A stretch of 64,000 bases of DNA from a bacterium 1XD21-70 (GTDB lineage: Bacteria; Bacillota; Clostridia; Lachnospirales; Lachnospiraceae), in contig RAYB01000017.1 of NCBI GenBank assembly GCA_003669055.1, forward strand, positions 1 to 64,000, in the 5' to 3' direction. Position 1 is the first letter of the stretch. Each line of letters begins with the position of its first letter. Both the position numbers and the translations under genes were made by a program. The notes under the pieces are model-generated. The model made no database searches, was not told the DNA's origin, and was given only the letters and a program-made list of their open reading frames with translations. This document shows positions 16,027 through 25,129 of the stretch, one piece after another.

Positions 16027-16593
16027 TCACATCGAAAAGCTTTTCAGCAGCGATACTGCATATTCCACCGTCCCGTCATCCCTGGAGCCGTCTGCTGGCT
16101 TTAGGCTCTCCATGCGGCGCCAGAAATTCTTTTCCTCACAGATCAGCTTGATTTTCTGTTCCAGCCGGTTGGCCGCAAGCAGTGCATTCAGCGATTTCTC
16201 CGCCTTTGCCACGTCCAGGTTTGCCGCCGTGCAGTATGCGTATATCCCCTGGGGATGGACTGCGATTACATCCATGGGCATAACATATTCCTTCGTTGTC
16301 AGGATCAGGTCATAGAGGATCTCACAAAAAGCTTCATAGGGCACCGCCTTCTGATGGAATTCTTCCGGCGGCGTCCGGTAGCGCCAGGAAGCCAAAAGCG
16401 GCGAGGCCATATTGGCCATCGGAAGCACGGTCAATACCGCCATTACGGTCAGGATATTCTTTACCGCCTGGCTGTCGGTCAGGAGACGGGCAAGCAGCTG
16501 GGCAACCACCCCTGCCGCCAAAACCGCCGTGATCAGCAGGCGCATCTTCCTCATGCCGTCCCGGTACCCGTATTGTCCTTTTTTCTTCTTCAT
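16027..16593 (-). CDS. Uncharacterised membrane protein, 188 aa
   Basis: I do not recognise the family. The protein begins with a basic stretch (MKKKKGQYGYRDG), followed by two hydrophobic segments at about 19-38 and 45-66. A soluble region of about 115 residues follows, with a mixed alpha/beta look and an NLDVAKAEKSLNALLAANR helix. The predicted topology is inside-out-inside with a cytoplasmic C-terminus. It lies between the RluA-family and SDR genes in the same direction, 78 bases upstream of the rluA-like start. Codon use is like the neighbours. The coding call rests on length, composition and a plausible N-terminus. Confidence 0.72.
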   Translation of the reverse strand: MKKKKGQYGYRDGMRKMRLLITAVLAAGVVAQLLARLLTDSQAVKNILTVMAVLTVLPMANMASPLLASWRYRTPPEEFHQKAVPYEAFCEILYDLILTTKEYVMPMDVIAVHPQGIYAYCTAANLDVAKAEKSLNALLAANRLEQKIKLICEEKNFWRRMESLKPADGSRDDGTVEYAVSLLKSFSM

Positions 16594-16696
16594 AGCTGTC
16601 CATTCTCCCTTCTTTCTCCCCTTGCCGCCCTTTGCCTTGCCTGCAGGTGCAGGCCGTGCGCCGGGATGCCCATAAACGGTTGGATTTTTTGCCGCC

Positions 16697-17461
16697 TCAG
16701 CGCCCGCGCTTCTCCATCAGCGCCAGGACCAGCCTGTGCGGGATCACCTTTGCCAGCAGGCAAAAGGCATTCATCGCCAGCCCGTACACCGAGATTTCCT
16801 TCCCCATCATGCTGTCCCTCATTGCCTTGCGGACTACCCTGCGGGGATCGGCCATCACCAGCTGTTTATAAAAAGGCATCTTTTCCTGTGTCTTAGCAAC
16901 CTCAAAAAATTCCGTTGCCACCGGACCCGGGCAGACCGCCGTCACTACAATGTCCCTTGGCTTTAACTCCACGTTCAGCGCCCGGCTGTAGCTGACAACA
17001 AATGCCTTGGTCGCGGCATAGACGGCAAAGCCAGGCTGCGGCAGGAACCCGGCGGCGGAAGCAAACATCAAAATCCGGCTATGGTTTGTCATATAGGGGA
17101 GTACCAAATGCGTCACTGCGCACAGTGCTTCACAGTTAAGGCGCACCATACCGGCCTCCTCTGCCAGCCTCACTGCCCCTACATTGCCGATCTTCCCATA
17201 CCCTGCCGCATTGACTAAGATCTTAACCTCCGGCCTTCTCTGCTGCAGTTCCCGGCGCAGCACCTCCAAAGAGCCTCCGTCTGCCAGGTCAAGCGGGAAA
17301 ATCCGCAGGTAGGCCGGAACCTCTCTGCAAAGTTCCTCCAGGCGTTCCTTGCGCCGGGCAACCACCCAGATTTCCCCGATCCCTCCAAACCGGTCTGCTG
17401 CCTGGATCACTGCCTCCCTGCCCATCCCGGACGACGCCCCGGTCACTATCGCAATTTTCAT
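16697..17461 (-). CDS. Short-chain dehydrogenase/reductase
   Basis: The 254-residue protein has the SDR glycine motif TGASSGMGRE near residue 7, NAAGYG near 88, and the active-site Tyr-Lys pair in YAATKAF near 155. The preceding Ser is in MFASAAG. These are the marks of classical SDRs using NAD(P)(H). An upstream in-frame ATG at 17611 would add 50 low-complexity basic residues inside the previous gene. The ATG at 17461 has AAAGGTGA before it, opens with the Rossmann strand MKIAIVTGA and lies 5 bases after the upstream stop, so it is chosen. Substrate unknown; the C-terminal region resembles DltE/YqjQ-like members. Confidence 0.9.
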   Translation of the reverse strand: MKIAIVTGASSGMGREAVIQAADRFGGIGEIWVVARRKERLEELCREVPAYLRIFPLDLADGGSLEVLRRELQQRRPEVKILVNAAGYGKIGNVGAVRLAEEAGMVRLNCEALCAVTHLVLPYMTNHSRILMFASAAGFLPQPGFAVYAATKAFVVSYSRALNVELKPRDIVVTAVCPGPVATEFFEVAKTQEKMPFYKQLVMADPRRVVRKAMRDSMMGKEISVYGLAMNAFCLLAKVIPHRLVLALMEKRGR

Positions 17462-17466
17462 GTCCG

Positions 17467-19407
17467 TCACCTTTTGCCTTTCTTCTGATGGATGCTGCGG
17501 ATTGTCTTTTTCTTTTTTTCCGGCTCTTTCTTTTTCTTTGGGTTTTCGCGGGGATCCTTCCCCCGCCCGGCCGTTTTCCCTTCTGCCTTCCCCGGCGGCC
17601 GCACCAGGCATTTCTTGCCGTATCCGACCAGGTCTGCCCGCCCGGCCAGCCTAAGCGCCTCCAGCACCAAGCCGTAATTTTTCGGATCCCGGTACTGGAT
17701 CAGCGCCCGCTGCATCGCCTTCTCATGGGGGTTTGTCGGCACATACACCGGCTCCATGGTACGCGGATCCAGCCCGGTATAATACATACAGGTAGAGATG
17801 GTGGACGGCGTCGGGTAGAAATCCTGTACCTGCTCCGGCATATACCCCAAATCCCGCAGGTATTCGGCCAGTTCCACAGCCTCCTTAAGCGTAGAGCCGG
17901 GATGGGAGGACATCAGGTAAGGCACCAGGTACTGATCCTTCCCCAGCCGCTCGTTCATCTGTGTATACTCCCGGACAAACCTTTGGTACACCTCGTTTTT
18001 GGGCTTGCCCATCCGCCGAAGCACCGTGTCTGACACATGCTCCGGGGCTACCTTCAGCTGCCCGCTGACATGGTGCTCGCACAACTCCCGCAAAAAAGCC
18101 CGGCTCTTATCCGCAAGCAGGTAGTCAAAGCGGATCCCAGAACGGATAAACACCTTCTTCACCCCAGGCAGCGCCCGCAGCCTGCGCAAAAGCGCGATAT
18201 AGTCCCCATGGTCCGCCTTCATGTTCCTGCATGGCTGCGGGAACAGGCACTGGCGGTCCGGGCACGCCCCCTTCTTCTCCTGCTTTTCACAGGCCGGGAA
18301 ACGGAAATTCGCCGTCGGCCCGCCGACATCGTGGATGTAGCCCTTAAAATCCGGGTCCTTGGTCAGAAGCCTTGCCTCCGCTTCCAGCGATTCCTGGCTC
18401 CGTGCCTGGATGATGCGCCCCTGGTGGAAAGTCAGGGCGCAAAAACTGCATGCGCCAAAGCATCCCCGGCTGCTGATCAGGCTAAAGCGGATCTCCTGCA
18501 GCGCAGGCACCCCGCCTGCCTCCTCATAGGAAGGGTGGTAATTCCTCTTGTAGGGGAGCCCGTAAACCTCATCCATTTCCTCCTGGGACAAAGGCTTTGC
18601 AGGCGGGTTCTGCACCACATATTCCACATACCCGCGCCCGCTATAGGGCTCTGCCAGCCGTCTGCCCACAAAAGGGTCCGTATTGCGGTACTGGATCCCA
18701 AAGCTGCGGGCATACTGCCTTTTATCCCCCTTCATCTCCTCATAGTCCGGCAGCAATTCGTAATCATAGACATTTTCCAGGCTCCGCGTCCGGTAAACCG
18801 TCCCGTCCACAAAGGTAATCATCTTCACGTCAATCCCAGCGTCCAGCGCCTCCGCGATCTCCACAATGGAATGCTCCCCCATCCCATACGACAAAAGATC
18901 CGCCTGGGAATCCAGCAGGATGGAACGCTTCAAGCGGTCTGACCAGTAATCATAGTGGGCGAAGCGCCGCAGGCTGGCCTCGATCCCGCCGATAATGACC
19001 GGGACATCCTTATAAGCCGAGCGGATCAGGTTGCCGTAGACAATGGTGGCATAATCCGGCCTCTTCCCCATCACCCCGCCCGGAGTGTACGAATCCTGGC
19101 GGCGCCGTTTCTTTGACACGGAATAATGGTTGACCATGGAATCCATATTGCCCGCTGACACCAAAAACCCCAGGCGTGGCCGCCCTAAGGCCCGGATGCT
19201 TTCTGCGTCCCGCCAATCCGGCTGGGCTATGATCCCCACCCGGTAGCCCCGCGCCTCCAAAAGCCTGCTGATTATGGCCGTCCCAAAAGAGGGATGATCC
19301 ACATAGGCATCGCCGGTCACATAGACAAAATCACACTGCCCCCAGCCCCGCGCCTTTATATCTTCCCGGCATACCGGCAAAAAATCAGCCATCCCTGTCT
19401 CCTCCAT
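17467..19407 (-). CDS. YgiQ-family radical SAM protein
   Basis: The 646-residue protein has the YgiQ arrangement. An N-terminal domain carries YVTGDAYVDHPSFG. A radical SAM core follows, with the cluster motif CFGACSFC near residue 320 and IHDVGGPTANFRFP after it. The C-terminal part carries VAPEHVSDTVLRRMGKP and DFYPTPSTISTCMYYTG. The motif spacing is C-x3-C-x2-C, binding the 4Fe-4S cluster that cleaves SAM. The biochemical role of YgiQ is not established. The last 60 residues are lysine-rich and low in complexity. Its 5' end overlaps the HAD gene by 23 bases and the SDR starts 5 bases after its stop, implying one operon. Confidence 0.93.
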   Translation of the reverse strand: MEETGMADFLPVCREDIKARGWGQCDFVYVTGDAYVDHPSFGTAIISRLLEARGYRVGIIAQPDWRDAESIRALGRPRLGFLVSAGNMDSMVNHYSVSKKRRRQDSYTPGGVMGKRPDYATIVYGNLIRSAYKDVPVIIGGIEASLRRFAHYDYWSDRLKRSILLDSQADLLSYGMGEHSIVEIAEALDAGIDVKMITFVDGTVYRTRSLENVYDYELLPDYEEMKGDKRQYARSFGIQYRNTDPFVGRRLAEPYSGRGYVEYVVQNPPAKPLSQEEMDEVYGLPYKRNYHPSYEEAGGVPALQEIRFSLISSRGCFGACSFCALTFHQGRIIQARSQESLEAEARLLTKDPDFKGYIHDVGGPTANFRFPACEKQEKKGACPDRQCLFPQPCRNMKADHGDYIALLRRLRALPGVKKVFIRSGIRFDYLLADKSRAFLRELCEHHVSGQLKVAPEHVSDTVLRRMGKPKNEVYQRFVREYTQMNERLGKDQYLVPYLMSSHPGSTLKEAVELAEYLRDLGYMPEQVQDFYPTPSTISTCMYYTGLDPRTMEPVYVPTNPHEKAMQRALIQYRDPKNYGLVLEALRLAGRADLVGYGKKCLVRPPGKAEGKTAGRGKDPRENPKKKKEPEKKKKTIRSIHQKKGKR

Positions 19408-20110
19408 CCGTCCTGCAGCACTCAGCCATTAGGTGCGGGTAATCCTCAATATAGTAATCAGCCAGCCTTATCTTTTCCTCCCGCATGCCGGACGAATAGC
19501 TGTCCTCCACCGCACAGACGGTCATCCCGGCCGCCTTACCGGCCAAAATCCCGGCCGGGACGTCCTCAAATACCATGCATTGCTCCGGCCGGACCCCCAT
19601 CCTCCCGGCCACATTCAGATAGATATCCGGCGCCGGTTTCCCGGATGCCACCTCACAGGCCGTGGCAATCACCTGGAAAAACGGTTCGACTTTTTGCGAC
19701 TTAAGCACCGCATCCACCATCTCCCTGCCATTGCTGGTGGCAATCCCCATGGAAATCCCGCCATCCCTAAGGAACTCCAGAAATGGCCGGACGCCCTCCT
19801 TTAGGGGCACCTCGTTGCGGTATTTCTCAATGCTCATCTCCACCCAATCCTGCTTGATCCTCTCCACGCTGTCCGGGATCGCAAACGTTTCCTTAAAATA
19901 AGCTGCGGTCTCGGAAAAACTCATGCCCTCAATCTCCTTTTGCAGAAGCGGAGGGCATCCGTATCCATAGCGCCCCAGGTACTCGACATCAATCGCCTTC
20001 CACATCCACATGGAGTCCACCAATGTGCCGTCCAAATCAAAAATCACTGCCTTCTTCTGCAAAAGTGCCTGCCGGATCTGCTTTTTGGGATCCCCTAATC
20101 TTCTCTCCAC
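19385..20110 (-). CDS. HAD-superfamily phosphatase/phosphomutase-like hydrolase
   Basis: The 241-residue protein carries the HAD nucleophile motif VIFDLDGTLVDS (first Asp attacks phosphate). An alpha-helical cap follows (about 30-95), then motif II IATSNG, motif III Lys, and VFEDVPAGILAGKAAG as motif IV. The layout is that of the beta-phosphoglucomutase-like subgroup, which includes sugar-phosphate phosphatases. The gene starts 5 bases after the pseudouridine synthase stop and overlaps the YgiQ start. Substrate cannot be predicted. Confidence 0.9.
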   Translation of the reverse strand: MERRLGDPKKQIRQALLQKKAVIFDLDGTLVDSMWMWKAIDVEYLGRYGYGCPPLLQKEIEGMSFSETAAYFKETFAIPDSVERIKQDWVEMSIEKYRNEVPLKEGVRPFLEFLRDGGISMGIATSNGREMVDAVLKSQKVEPFFQVIATACEVASGKPAPDIYLNVAGRMGVRPEQCMVFEDVPAGILAGKAAGMTVCAVEDSYSSGMREEKIRLADYYIEDYPHLMAECCRTDGGDRDG

Positions 20111-20114
20111 TTTT

Positions 20115-20873
20115 TTATCCTTCCTTATCCCCGGCTCCCGTCTCCGCCCTTAAGCGCGCCAGTTCCTCGCCTGTCAGCGGGCGGTATTCTCCCGGCTGAA
20201 GCGTTTCGTCCAAAGACAAAGAACCCATCGAAAGCCTCTTTAAATAAACCACCTGGCAATCTAAGGCCTCAAACATCCGCTTTACCTGATGGAATTTCCC
20301 TTCCCGGATGGTCAGCAGAACCTCCGCCTCCCCGCCCCTGCTTCCCCCAGGTTTTAAAACCTTTAGTTCTGCCGGTTTCAGCCGGATTTGGCCTTGCAGC
20401 ACCATGCCTGCCGCCATCTGCCCTGCGGCATCCTCCGGCAGCCTTCCTGACACTCTGGCAAAATAAGTCTTGTCCACATGCTTTTTCGGCGAGAGCAGGC
20501 AGTGCGCCAGTTCGCCGTCGTTGGTCATCAAAAGCAGCCCTTCTGTATCAATATCCAGCCTTCCCACAGGGAACAGGTCACGCCGCTTCTCCCCGCCCAA
20601 TAAATCCGACACTGTCCGGTGGCGCATATCCTCCGTGGCCGATACCACCCCCTGCGGCTTGTTGAGCATAAAGTATTCCAGCGCACGGTATTCTACGGGC
20701 TTCCCGTCCATCGCCACGATGTCCGTGCCCGGGTCAACCTTGGCATCTGCCTGCTTCTCTGTCCTGCCGTTCACCTGGATCCGCCCTTTTTTTGCGGCAG
20801 AGCGGATCTCTGTGCGGCTGCCTTTTCCCATCTCTGACAGAAAACGGTCCAGCCTTATCTTCTTTGCCATCAT
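20115..20873 (-). CDS. RsuA/RluB-family pseudouridine synthase
   Basis: About 252 residues. An N-terminal S4 domain (RLDRFLSEMGKGSR onward) is followed by the synthase domain, with the catalytic Asp in PVGRLDIDTEGLLLMTND. It also shows YFMLNKPQGVVSAT and FHQVKRMFEAL, all typical of RsuA/RluB/RluE enzymes. The frame extends 32 codons upstream into the methyltransferase gene. Two adjacent ATGs at 20873 and 20870 overlap that gene's TGA stop and start the S4 domain, so coupling by an ATGA overlap is likely. In Firmicutes this enzyme usually modifies 23S rRNA (RluB). Confidence 0.92.
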   Translation of the reverse strand: MMAKKIRLDRFLSEMGKGSRTEIRSAAKKGRIQVNGRTEKQADAKVDPGTDIVAMDGKPVEYRALEYFMLNKPQGVVSATEDMRHRTVSDLLGGEKRRDLFPVGRLDIDTEGLLLMTNDGELAHCLLSPKKHVDKTYFARVSGRLPEDAAGQMAAGMVLQGQIRLKPAELKVLKPGGSRGGEAEVLLTIREGKFHQVKRMFEALDCQVVYLKRLSMGSLSLDETLQPGEYRPLTGEELARLRAETGAGDKEG

Positions 20874-22270
20874 TGCCACCGCCATCCTGGATAATATTTG
20901 TTTTTCAGCATCCTGCCGCAAGACTTTGCCCAGCCAAGAGCAAAACCATCCACGCAGACTAACACCCACCCGCCAGGAATCTCCTCCCCTGCAGCGGGAA
21001 GAAGGCTCTCCCCTTTTAGGTAACGGATCACCCGCGGATCCTCCCTCTCCATGGAAAATGTGTGGGCAAACTCCCCCCTGCCCAGTGCCATCGCCGCTGC
21101 CTGTGACGGCTCAAACCGCCCTTTTCCCACGCTTCCCAGCAAAAGGCCGGTGCGGAGATACCGCAGGCGCCACCCGGGGTCAAAGCCTTCCGGCAGCAGG
21201 TATAGCTGGCCTTCCCTTCTCATCATCTGCCCCCGGTCAAACGGGTGTGCCAAAAGAGCCTCCCAATCAGCAAAACCGGCGACAGCATCCAAAGAACCGG
21301 CATCCTCCCAGCCCGCGCCCCACGGCCCCTTTTTGCCTGCCTTCTTCCAGGCATGCCCCCCATCGGCATTGCCGTTTCCGGCATCATTTCCCTTTTTTCT
21401 GAAAAGTGCCACAAAATGCCCTTCCCCCTCGGCCTTATGGGGAAACAGACGGATCACCGGCTCATTTTTGGTTCCTCCTGCCGCCCCTTCCCAGGGTTTT
21501 ATGGGAACCAGTTCCATCTCCGGCATGTTGGCAAGCAGCCAGCCCACAGCCCCTTCATCCTCTTCCTCGGAAAAGGTGCAGGTGGAATAAACCAGCTCCC
21601 CTCCGGGCTTTAGCATCCGTGCTGCCTGCGCCAGGATCTCCCGCTGCAGCGGCACGTAGGCCGCCGGCCCTTTTTCCTGCCAGCTTTTTATCAGTTCTGG
21701 CTCCTTGCGGAACATCCCTTCCCCTGAACAGGGCGCATCTACCAGGATTTTGTCGAAATATCCCGCAAACACCTCCGCCAGCCTCCCCGGCTCCTCCGCC
21801 GTCACGCAGGCATTCGTTATCCCGGCCATCTCCAGGTTCTTTAGCAGTGCCTTTGCACGGGATGCGCTGATATCGTTCGACACCAGTATCCCCCGCCCCT
21901 TTAGCTGTGCCCCCAGCTGCGTGCTTTTTCCTCCCGGGGCGGCACACAAATCAAGCACCTTCTGCCCCGGCTTAACCCCCAGCACCGCCGCGGGCGCCAT
22001 CGCGCTTGGCTCCTGCACATAGTAAAGCCCGGCGTAATAATAGGCATCCTTCGCCGGACGGCTTCCCGGTTCACAATAATATCCGTCCCTGTTCCACATA
22101 ACAGGGCGGATCCCCCACGGGCAAAGGCGCTCCCATTCCTCCTGCGTTATCTTTGCCGGGTTTATCCGGATCCCCTGCACGGGATCCTGCCCATAAGTTT
22201 CCAGCCAGCGGCCGTACTCCTCCCCCAGCATCCTTTCCATACGTTCCAAAAATGCCTCCGGCAGCCTCAT
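20870..22270 (-). CDS. RsmF-type rRNA m5C methyltransferase (NSUN/NOL1 family), copy 1
   Basis: The 466-residue protein has SAM motif I in DLCAAPGGKSTQLG, the Pro-Cys motif DAPCSGEGMFRK and the catalytic Thr-Cys motif VYSTCTFSEEED. About 170 C-terminal residues form the PUA-like RNA-binding part seen in RsmF/YebU-type enzymes (LPEGFDPGWRLRYLRTG, then FALGWAKS). An ATG at 22300 lacks a properly spaced ribosome site; the one at 22270 follows AAAGGTGTGAG and is preferred. A TATGAT box (22321-22326, minus) lies upstream. A second copy of the same architecture lies at 55242-56729. Confidence 0.92.
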   Translation of the reverse strand: MRLPEAFLERMERMLGEEYGRWLETYGQDPVQGIRINPAKITQEEWERLCPWGIRPVMWNRDGYYCEPGSRPAKDAYYYAGLYYVQEPSAMAPAAVLGVKPGQKVLDLCAAPGGKSTQLGAQLKGRGILVSNDISASRAKALLKNLEMAGITNACVTAEEPGRLAEVFAGYFDKILVDAPCSGEGMFRKEPELIKSWQEKGPAAYVPLQREILAQAARMLKPGGELVYSTCTFSEEEDEGAVGWLLANMPEMELVPIKPWEGAAGGTKNEPVIRLFPHKAEGEGHFVALFRKKGNDAGNGNADGGHAWKKAGKKGPWGAGWEDAGSLDAVAGFADWEALLAHPFDRGQMMRREGQLYLLPEGFDPGWRLRYLRTGLLLGSVGKGRFEPSQAAAMALGRGEFAHTFSMEREDPRVIRYLKGESLLPAAGEEIPGGWVLVCVDGFALGWAKSCGRMLKNKYYPGWRWQ

Positions 22271-22463
22271 CTTCTCACACCTTTTCCCACCATTCTTCAC
22301 TGGACTTAAATTTCCTCCCTATCATACCACAACCTTGGCGCAAAATAAAAGGCAATACAGAAAAAAACAAGAAAAACAGAGGAAATTCCTCCCAAACTAT
22401 GTTATACTATAGCCAATTGCAACACATTTCCAGGTTGTTTATTATCCAAAGGAGAACGAACCG

Positions 22464-23516
22464 ATGACCAGACTTATTACCAAATACTCGACAGCAGCAA
22501 CCCTTACCCTTATCCTGTCCTTATTCCCGGTGCATGCCCTGCCCCTTCCTCCTGGCATAGCATCTCCGCCGCTGGCCTATGCCGCCTCCGCCTCCCGGGG
22601 GAATACCCCTGGGAACCTCCAGAACGGCGGGGCTGCCGCTGAGGCCGGCGGATGGGTTTACTTTTATGAAGACGGCAACCTCTGCAAAGCCCGTCCGGGG
22701 GAAAGCAGCCAGATCCTCATCCCGGATATCAACTCCAAGCTCTCCGATTCGTTTTGGGGAAATATCAACATTGCCGACGGGCAGCTTTTCTTTAAAACCC
22801 TCCACGGCACGATCTACAAGGTTCCCATAGAAGGAGGGACACCGAAAGAGTTCTTTCCGGCCAAAACACCGTTTGGCATGGGAACGTGTGAGTTTATTAC
22901 CTCCGGTGACTGGCTCTATTTCAACTATGAGACCACTACCGGGATGGAACGCACCAGCATGATCGGCCGGATCCATCCGGACGGCACCGGGGGGGAGATC
23001 CTCCGGGACGGCAGGGGGGCGGAGATGTACTGGCTCCTTGATGTGTGTGACGACACCATCTATTATTCCGGGATCCGCCACGAGGAGAATATCTTTTATA
23101 ATTACCGGATGCCCGCGTCGGGCGGGACTCCGCAGCGCCTGGAGTTCATCCCCTATACGCCCATCCTGCAGGTGGTCGATGGCTGGATCTACTACCGGGA
23201 TTCCATCGATAACTCCATTAAAAGGATCCGCCCGGACGGCACCGGCCTTACCGTCATCCACAGCCGCCCTGCCGCCATGAGTTTCAATGTGACTGACGAC
23301 GGGGAGTGGATCTATTTCTCTTCCCTGGCACAAGCCCACGAAAGCGCTGCTTACATGCGTATCAAACCCGATGGCAGCAATCTGCAGTCCCTCGGTGAGA
23401 TCACCATGTACCACGCCTCCGTGGCCGGGGACCGGATCATATCCCTCATCAACGGCAACATGCGCATGATCCCCCAGGGCTCCGGAGCACCGAAGCTGGA
23501 AAAAACCAGCAAATGA
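22464..23516 (+). CDS. Secreted DUF5050-type repeat protein (beta-propeller-like)
   Basis: The 350-residue protein begins with a signal peptide (hydrophobic core about 11-27). Repeated modules of about 45-50 residues follow, of the form GGWVYFYEDGNLCKA, GDWLYFNYE, DDTIYYSG, DGWIYYRDSIDNSIKRIRPDG, DGEWIYFSS. These W/LYY-x-(N/D) modules with paired RI/KPDG turns are the DUF5050 pattern, thought to fold as a beta-propeller at the cell surface. It follows AAAGGAGA eight bases before the ATG and a TATACT box at 22403-22408. It may be co-transcribed with the ylbJ-like gene 104 bases on. Ligand unknown. Confidence 0.82.
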   Translation: MTRLITKYSTAATLTLILSLFPVHALPLPPGIASPPLAYAASASRGNTPGNLQNGGAAAEAGGWVYFYEDGNLCKARPGESSQILIPDINSKLSDSFWGNINIADGQLFFKTLHGTIYKVPIEGGTPKEFFPAKTPFGMGTCEFITSGDWLYFNYETTTGMERTSMIGRIHPDGTGGEILRDGRGAEMYWLLDVCDDTIYYSGIRHEENIFYNYRMPASGGTPQRLEFIPYTPILQVVDGWIYYRDSIDNSIKRIRPDGTGLTVIHSRPAAMSFNVTDDGEWIYFSSLAQAHESAAYMRIKPDGSNLQSLGEITMYHASVAGDRIISLINGNMRMIPQGSGAPKLEKTSK

Positions 23517-23620
23517 CCTGGTGGGCCATGAATACGGAATGTCTTTCTTCTTTTTTTCATACAATGAGATAAAAACAGGGGGGTGCCTTTCCCCCCTGAA
23601 CCCGGAAAAAGGAGACCGCA

Positions 23621-24544
23621 ATGACATTGCCCGCCATCCCGATCTTTCTGCTTATCCTTCTTTTAGCCTTCCCTTCCCAGTCCGTAAGCGGCTCCCGGGA
23701 CGGACTGCTTCTGTGGTTTAACGTAGTGCTCCCTACCCTGTCGCCTTTTATCATCTGTACCCAAATGATTACTGCCCTGGGCGGAACCGAAATGATGATG
23801 CGCCCTTTCGGCCCTGTCTTAAACCGTCTGTTTTGCCTCTCCCTGTCCGGCTCCTTTATCCTGCTATGCGGCCTTTTATGCGGCTACCCTTTGGGCGCAA
23901 AATTATGTGCCGACTTTTTAAGGCGGGGCATCATCAGCGAAAAGGAGGCGGCTTATCTGCTTGCCGTCTGCAACCATCCGAGCCCTATGTTCCTGCTAGG
24001 CTATGTACAGGCACAGCTTCCCTGCTCCCCTTCCCCGCTTTTGCTGCTTTCCTGCCTCTACCTCCCCATCCTTCCGCTCTCCTTAGCTGCCCGGCACTGC
24101 TATAGCATTGGCAAGGACCGGGCCGGCACCGCTATGGCAATGCACACGCCCTTGCCTCAATCAGCAAAAATCTCCTTGGAGGATGCCATCGCCGCTGCCT
24201 GTGAAACCATGGTGGTCATCGGAGGCTATATGATGCTTTTCTCCATCCTTTCCGTATGGATCCGGCAATGCCCCCTGTTCCCTCCGGCTGTCCGCGCCGC
24301 CCTCACCGGGGCAGCCGAGATCACCACTGGGGTCAACAGCCTATGCTCTTCATTCCACGGCAAAAAAGCCCTGATGCCTGTCGTCTGTGCCGTAGCTTTC
24401 GGAGGATTCTCTGGGATCTTCCAGACTAAAAGCGTAATCAAGGGCACCGGACTTTCCATCCGGCATTATGTATGCTGGAAGCTGGCACATACCGGCCTCT
24501 CCTGCCTTATTACAGCATTCCTTCTGTCGGTTCCTGCCCGTTAG
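23621..24544 (+). CDS. YlbJ-like sporulation integral membrane protein
   Basis: The 307-residue protein has about seven to eight hydrophobic segments. It shows LLLWFNVVLPTLSPFII near the N-terminus, LLCGYPLGAKLCADF near residue 85 and VCNHPSPMFLLGYV near 120, which are marks of the YlbJ/SpoVV group with nucleoside-recognition (Gate) domains. In Bacillus this protein imports dipicolinate into the forespore or acts late in sporulation, so a spore role is likely. A GGAGACC site precedes the ATG. Its last 35 bases overlap the 3' end of a convergent gene on the other strand. Confidence 0.83.
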   Translation: MTLPAIPIFLLILLLAFPSQSVSGSRDGLLLWFNVVLPTLSPFIICTQMITALGGTEMMMRPFGPVLNRLFCLSLSGSFILLCGLLCGYPLGAKLCADFLRRGIISEKEAAYLLAVCNHPSPMFLLGYVQAQLPCSPSPLLLLSCLYLPILPLSLAARHCYSIGKDRAGTAMAMHTPLPQSAKISLEDAIAAACETMVVIGGYMMLFSILSVWIRQCPLFPPAVRAALTGAAEITTGVNSLCSSFHGKKALMPVVCAVAFGGFSGIFQTKSVIKGTGLSIRHYVCWKLAHTGLSCLITAFLLSVPAR

Positions 24545-25082
24545 GCATACCGGACGAAAGTTCCGTGCGGTTAGCCGTGATAATATCATAGGTTGACTGC
24601 ATAGATGCCAAATACTCCCCAAAACGCCCCTGTGCCCCCTCCATGGAATGTGTGATAATCGTCTGGAGGCTCCTTAACATCTCATCCGTATAGTTGATTG
24701 AGCCCTGGCGGATACTGTCCGCGTCTGCCATCGCACTGTCGATAATGGCCTGTGCCTGTGCCTGTGCTTCCTCCACGATCTCGTTGGCACGGGTATATGC
24801 CTGCTGCATTATCTCATGCTCATTGACCAGTTCATTCGTCTGTTCCGTGGCCTGGGCGAGGATACTGTCCGCCTGCACGCGCGCTTCCGAAAGGATTGCA
24901 TCCTGGTTGCTGATAATCTTCTGGTATTTCTTAATCTCATCCGGAATCCGCAGGCGCAGTTCTACCAAAAGTTCCTCCAACTCCTCCTTGTTGACCTGTA
25001 TCTTTGTGTTAGACAGCGGTGAAAACTTACAGCTGTCAATATATTCTTCAATCTCGCCAATCAATTGTTCTATTCTGCTCAT
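24510..25082 (-). CDS. Coiled-coil protein of the DivIVA / V-ATPase subunit H-like type
   Basis: The 190-residue protein is almost wholly helical. A long coiled coil (about 60-155) has regularly spaced Ala, Gln and Glu (ARVQADSILAQATEQ, VEEAQAQAQAIIDSA). Such proteins are often annotated as vacuolar ATPase subunit H-like or DivIVA-like in Clostridia and commonly sit beside coaD, as here, but their role is not established. No membrane segment. It starts 47 bases after coaD in the same direction and probably belongs to the rsmD-coaD operon. Its 3' end overlaps the convergent ylbJ-like gene by 35 bases. Confidence 0.8.
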   Translation of the reverse strand: MSRIEQLIGEIEEYIDSCKFSPLSNTKIQVNKEELEELLVELRLRIPDEIKKYQKIISNQDAILSEARVQADSILAQATEQTNELVNEHEIMQQAYTRANEIVEEAQAQAQAIIDSAMADADSIRQGSINYTDEMLRSLQTIITHSMEGAQGRFGEYLASMQSTYDIITANRTELSSGMPNGQEPTEGML

Positions 25083-25129
25083 TTTTCCCTCTCCTTGCTT
25101 CTGGCCAGTCCCATCCCTGCCTGGCCGGG

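Noticed and set aside
18037-18942. A 301-codon plus-strand frame opposite the YgiQ gene
   Set aside because: Antisense shadow; the opposite strand encodes a full radical SAM protein.
22521-23627. A 368-codon minus-strand frame opposite the DUF5050 gene
   Set aside because: No ribosome site or recognisable domain; the plus-strand frame has a signal peptide and clear repeats.
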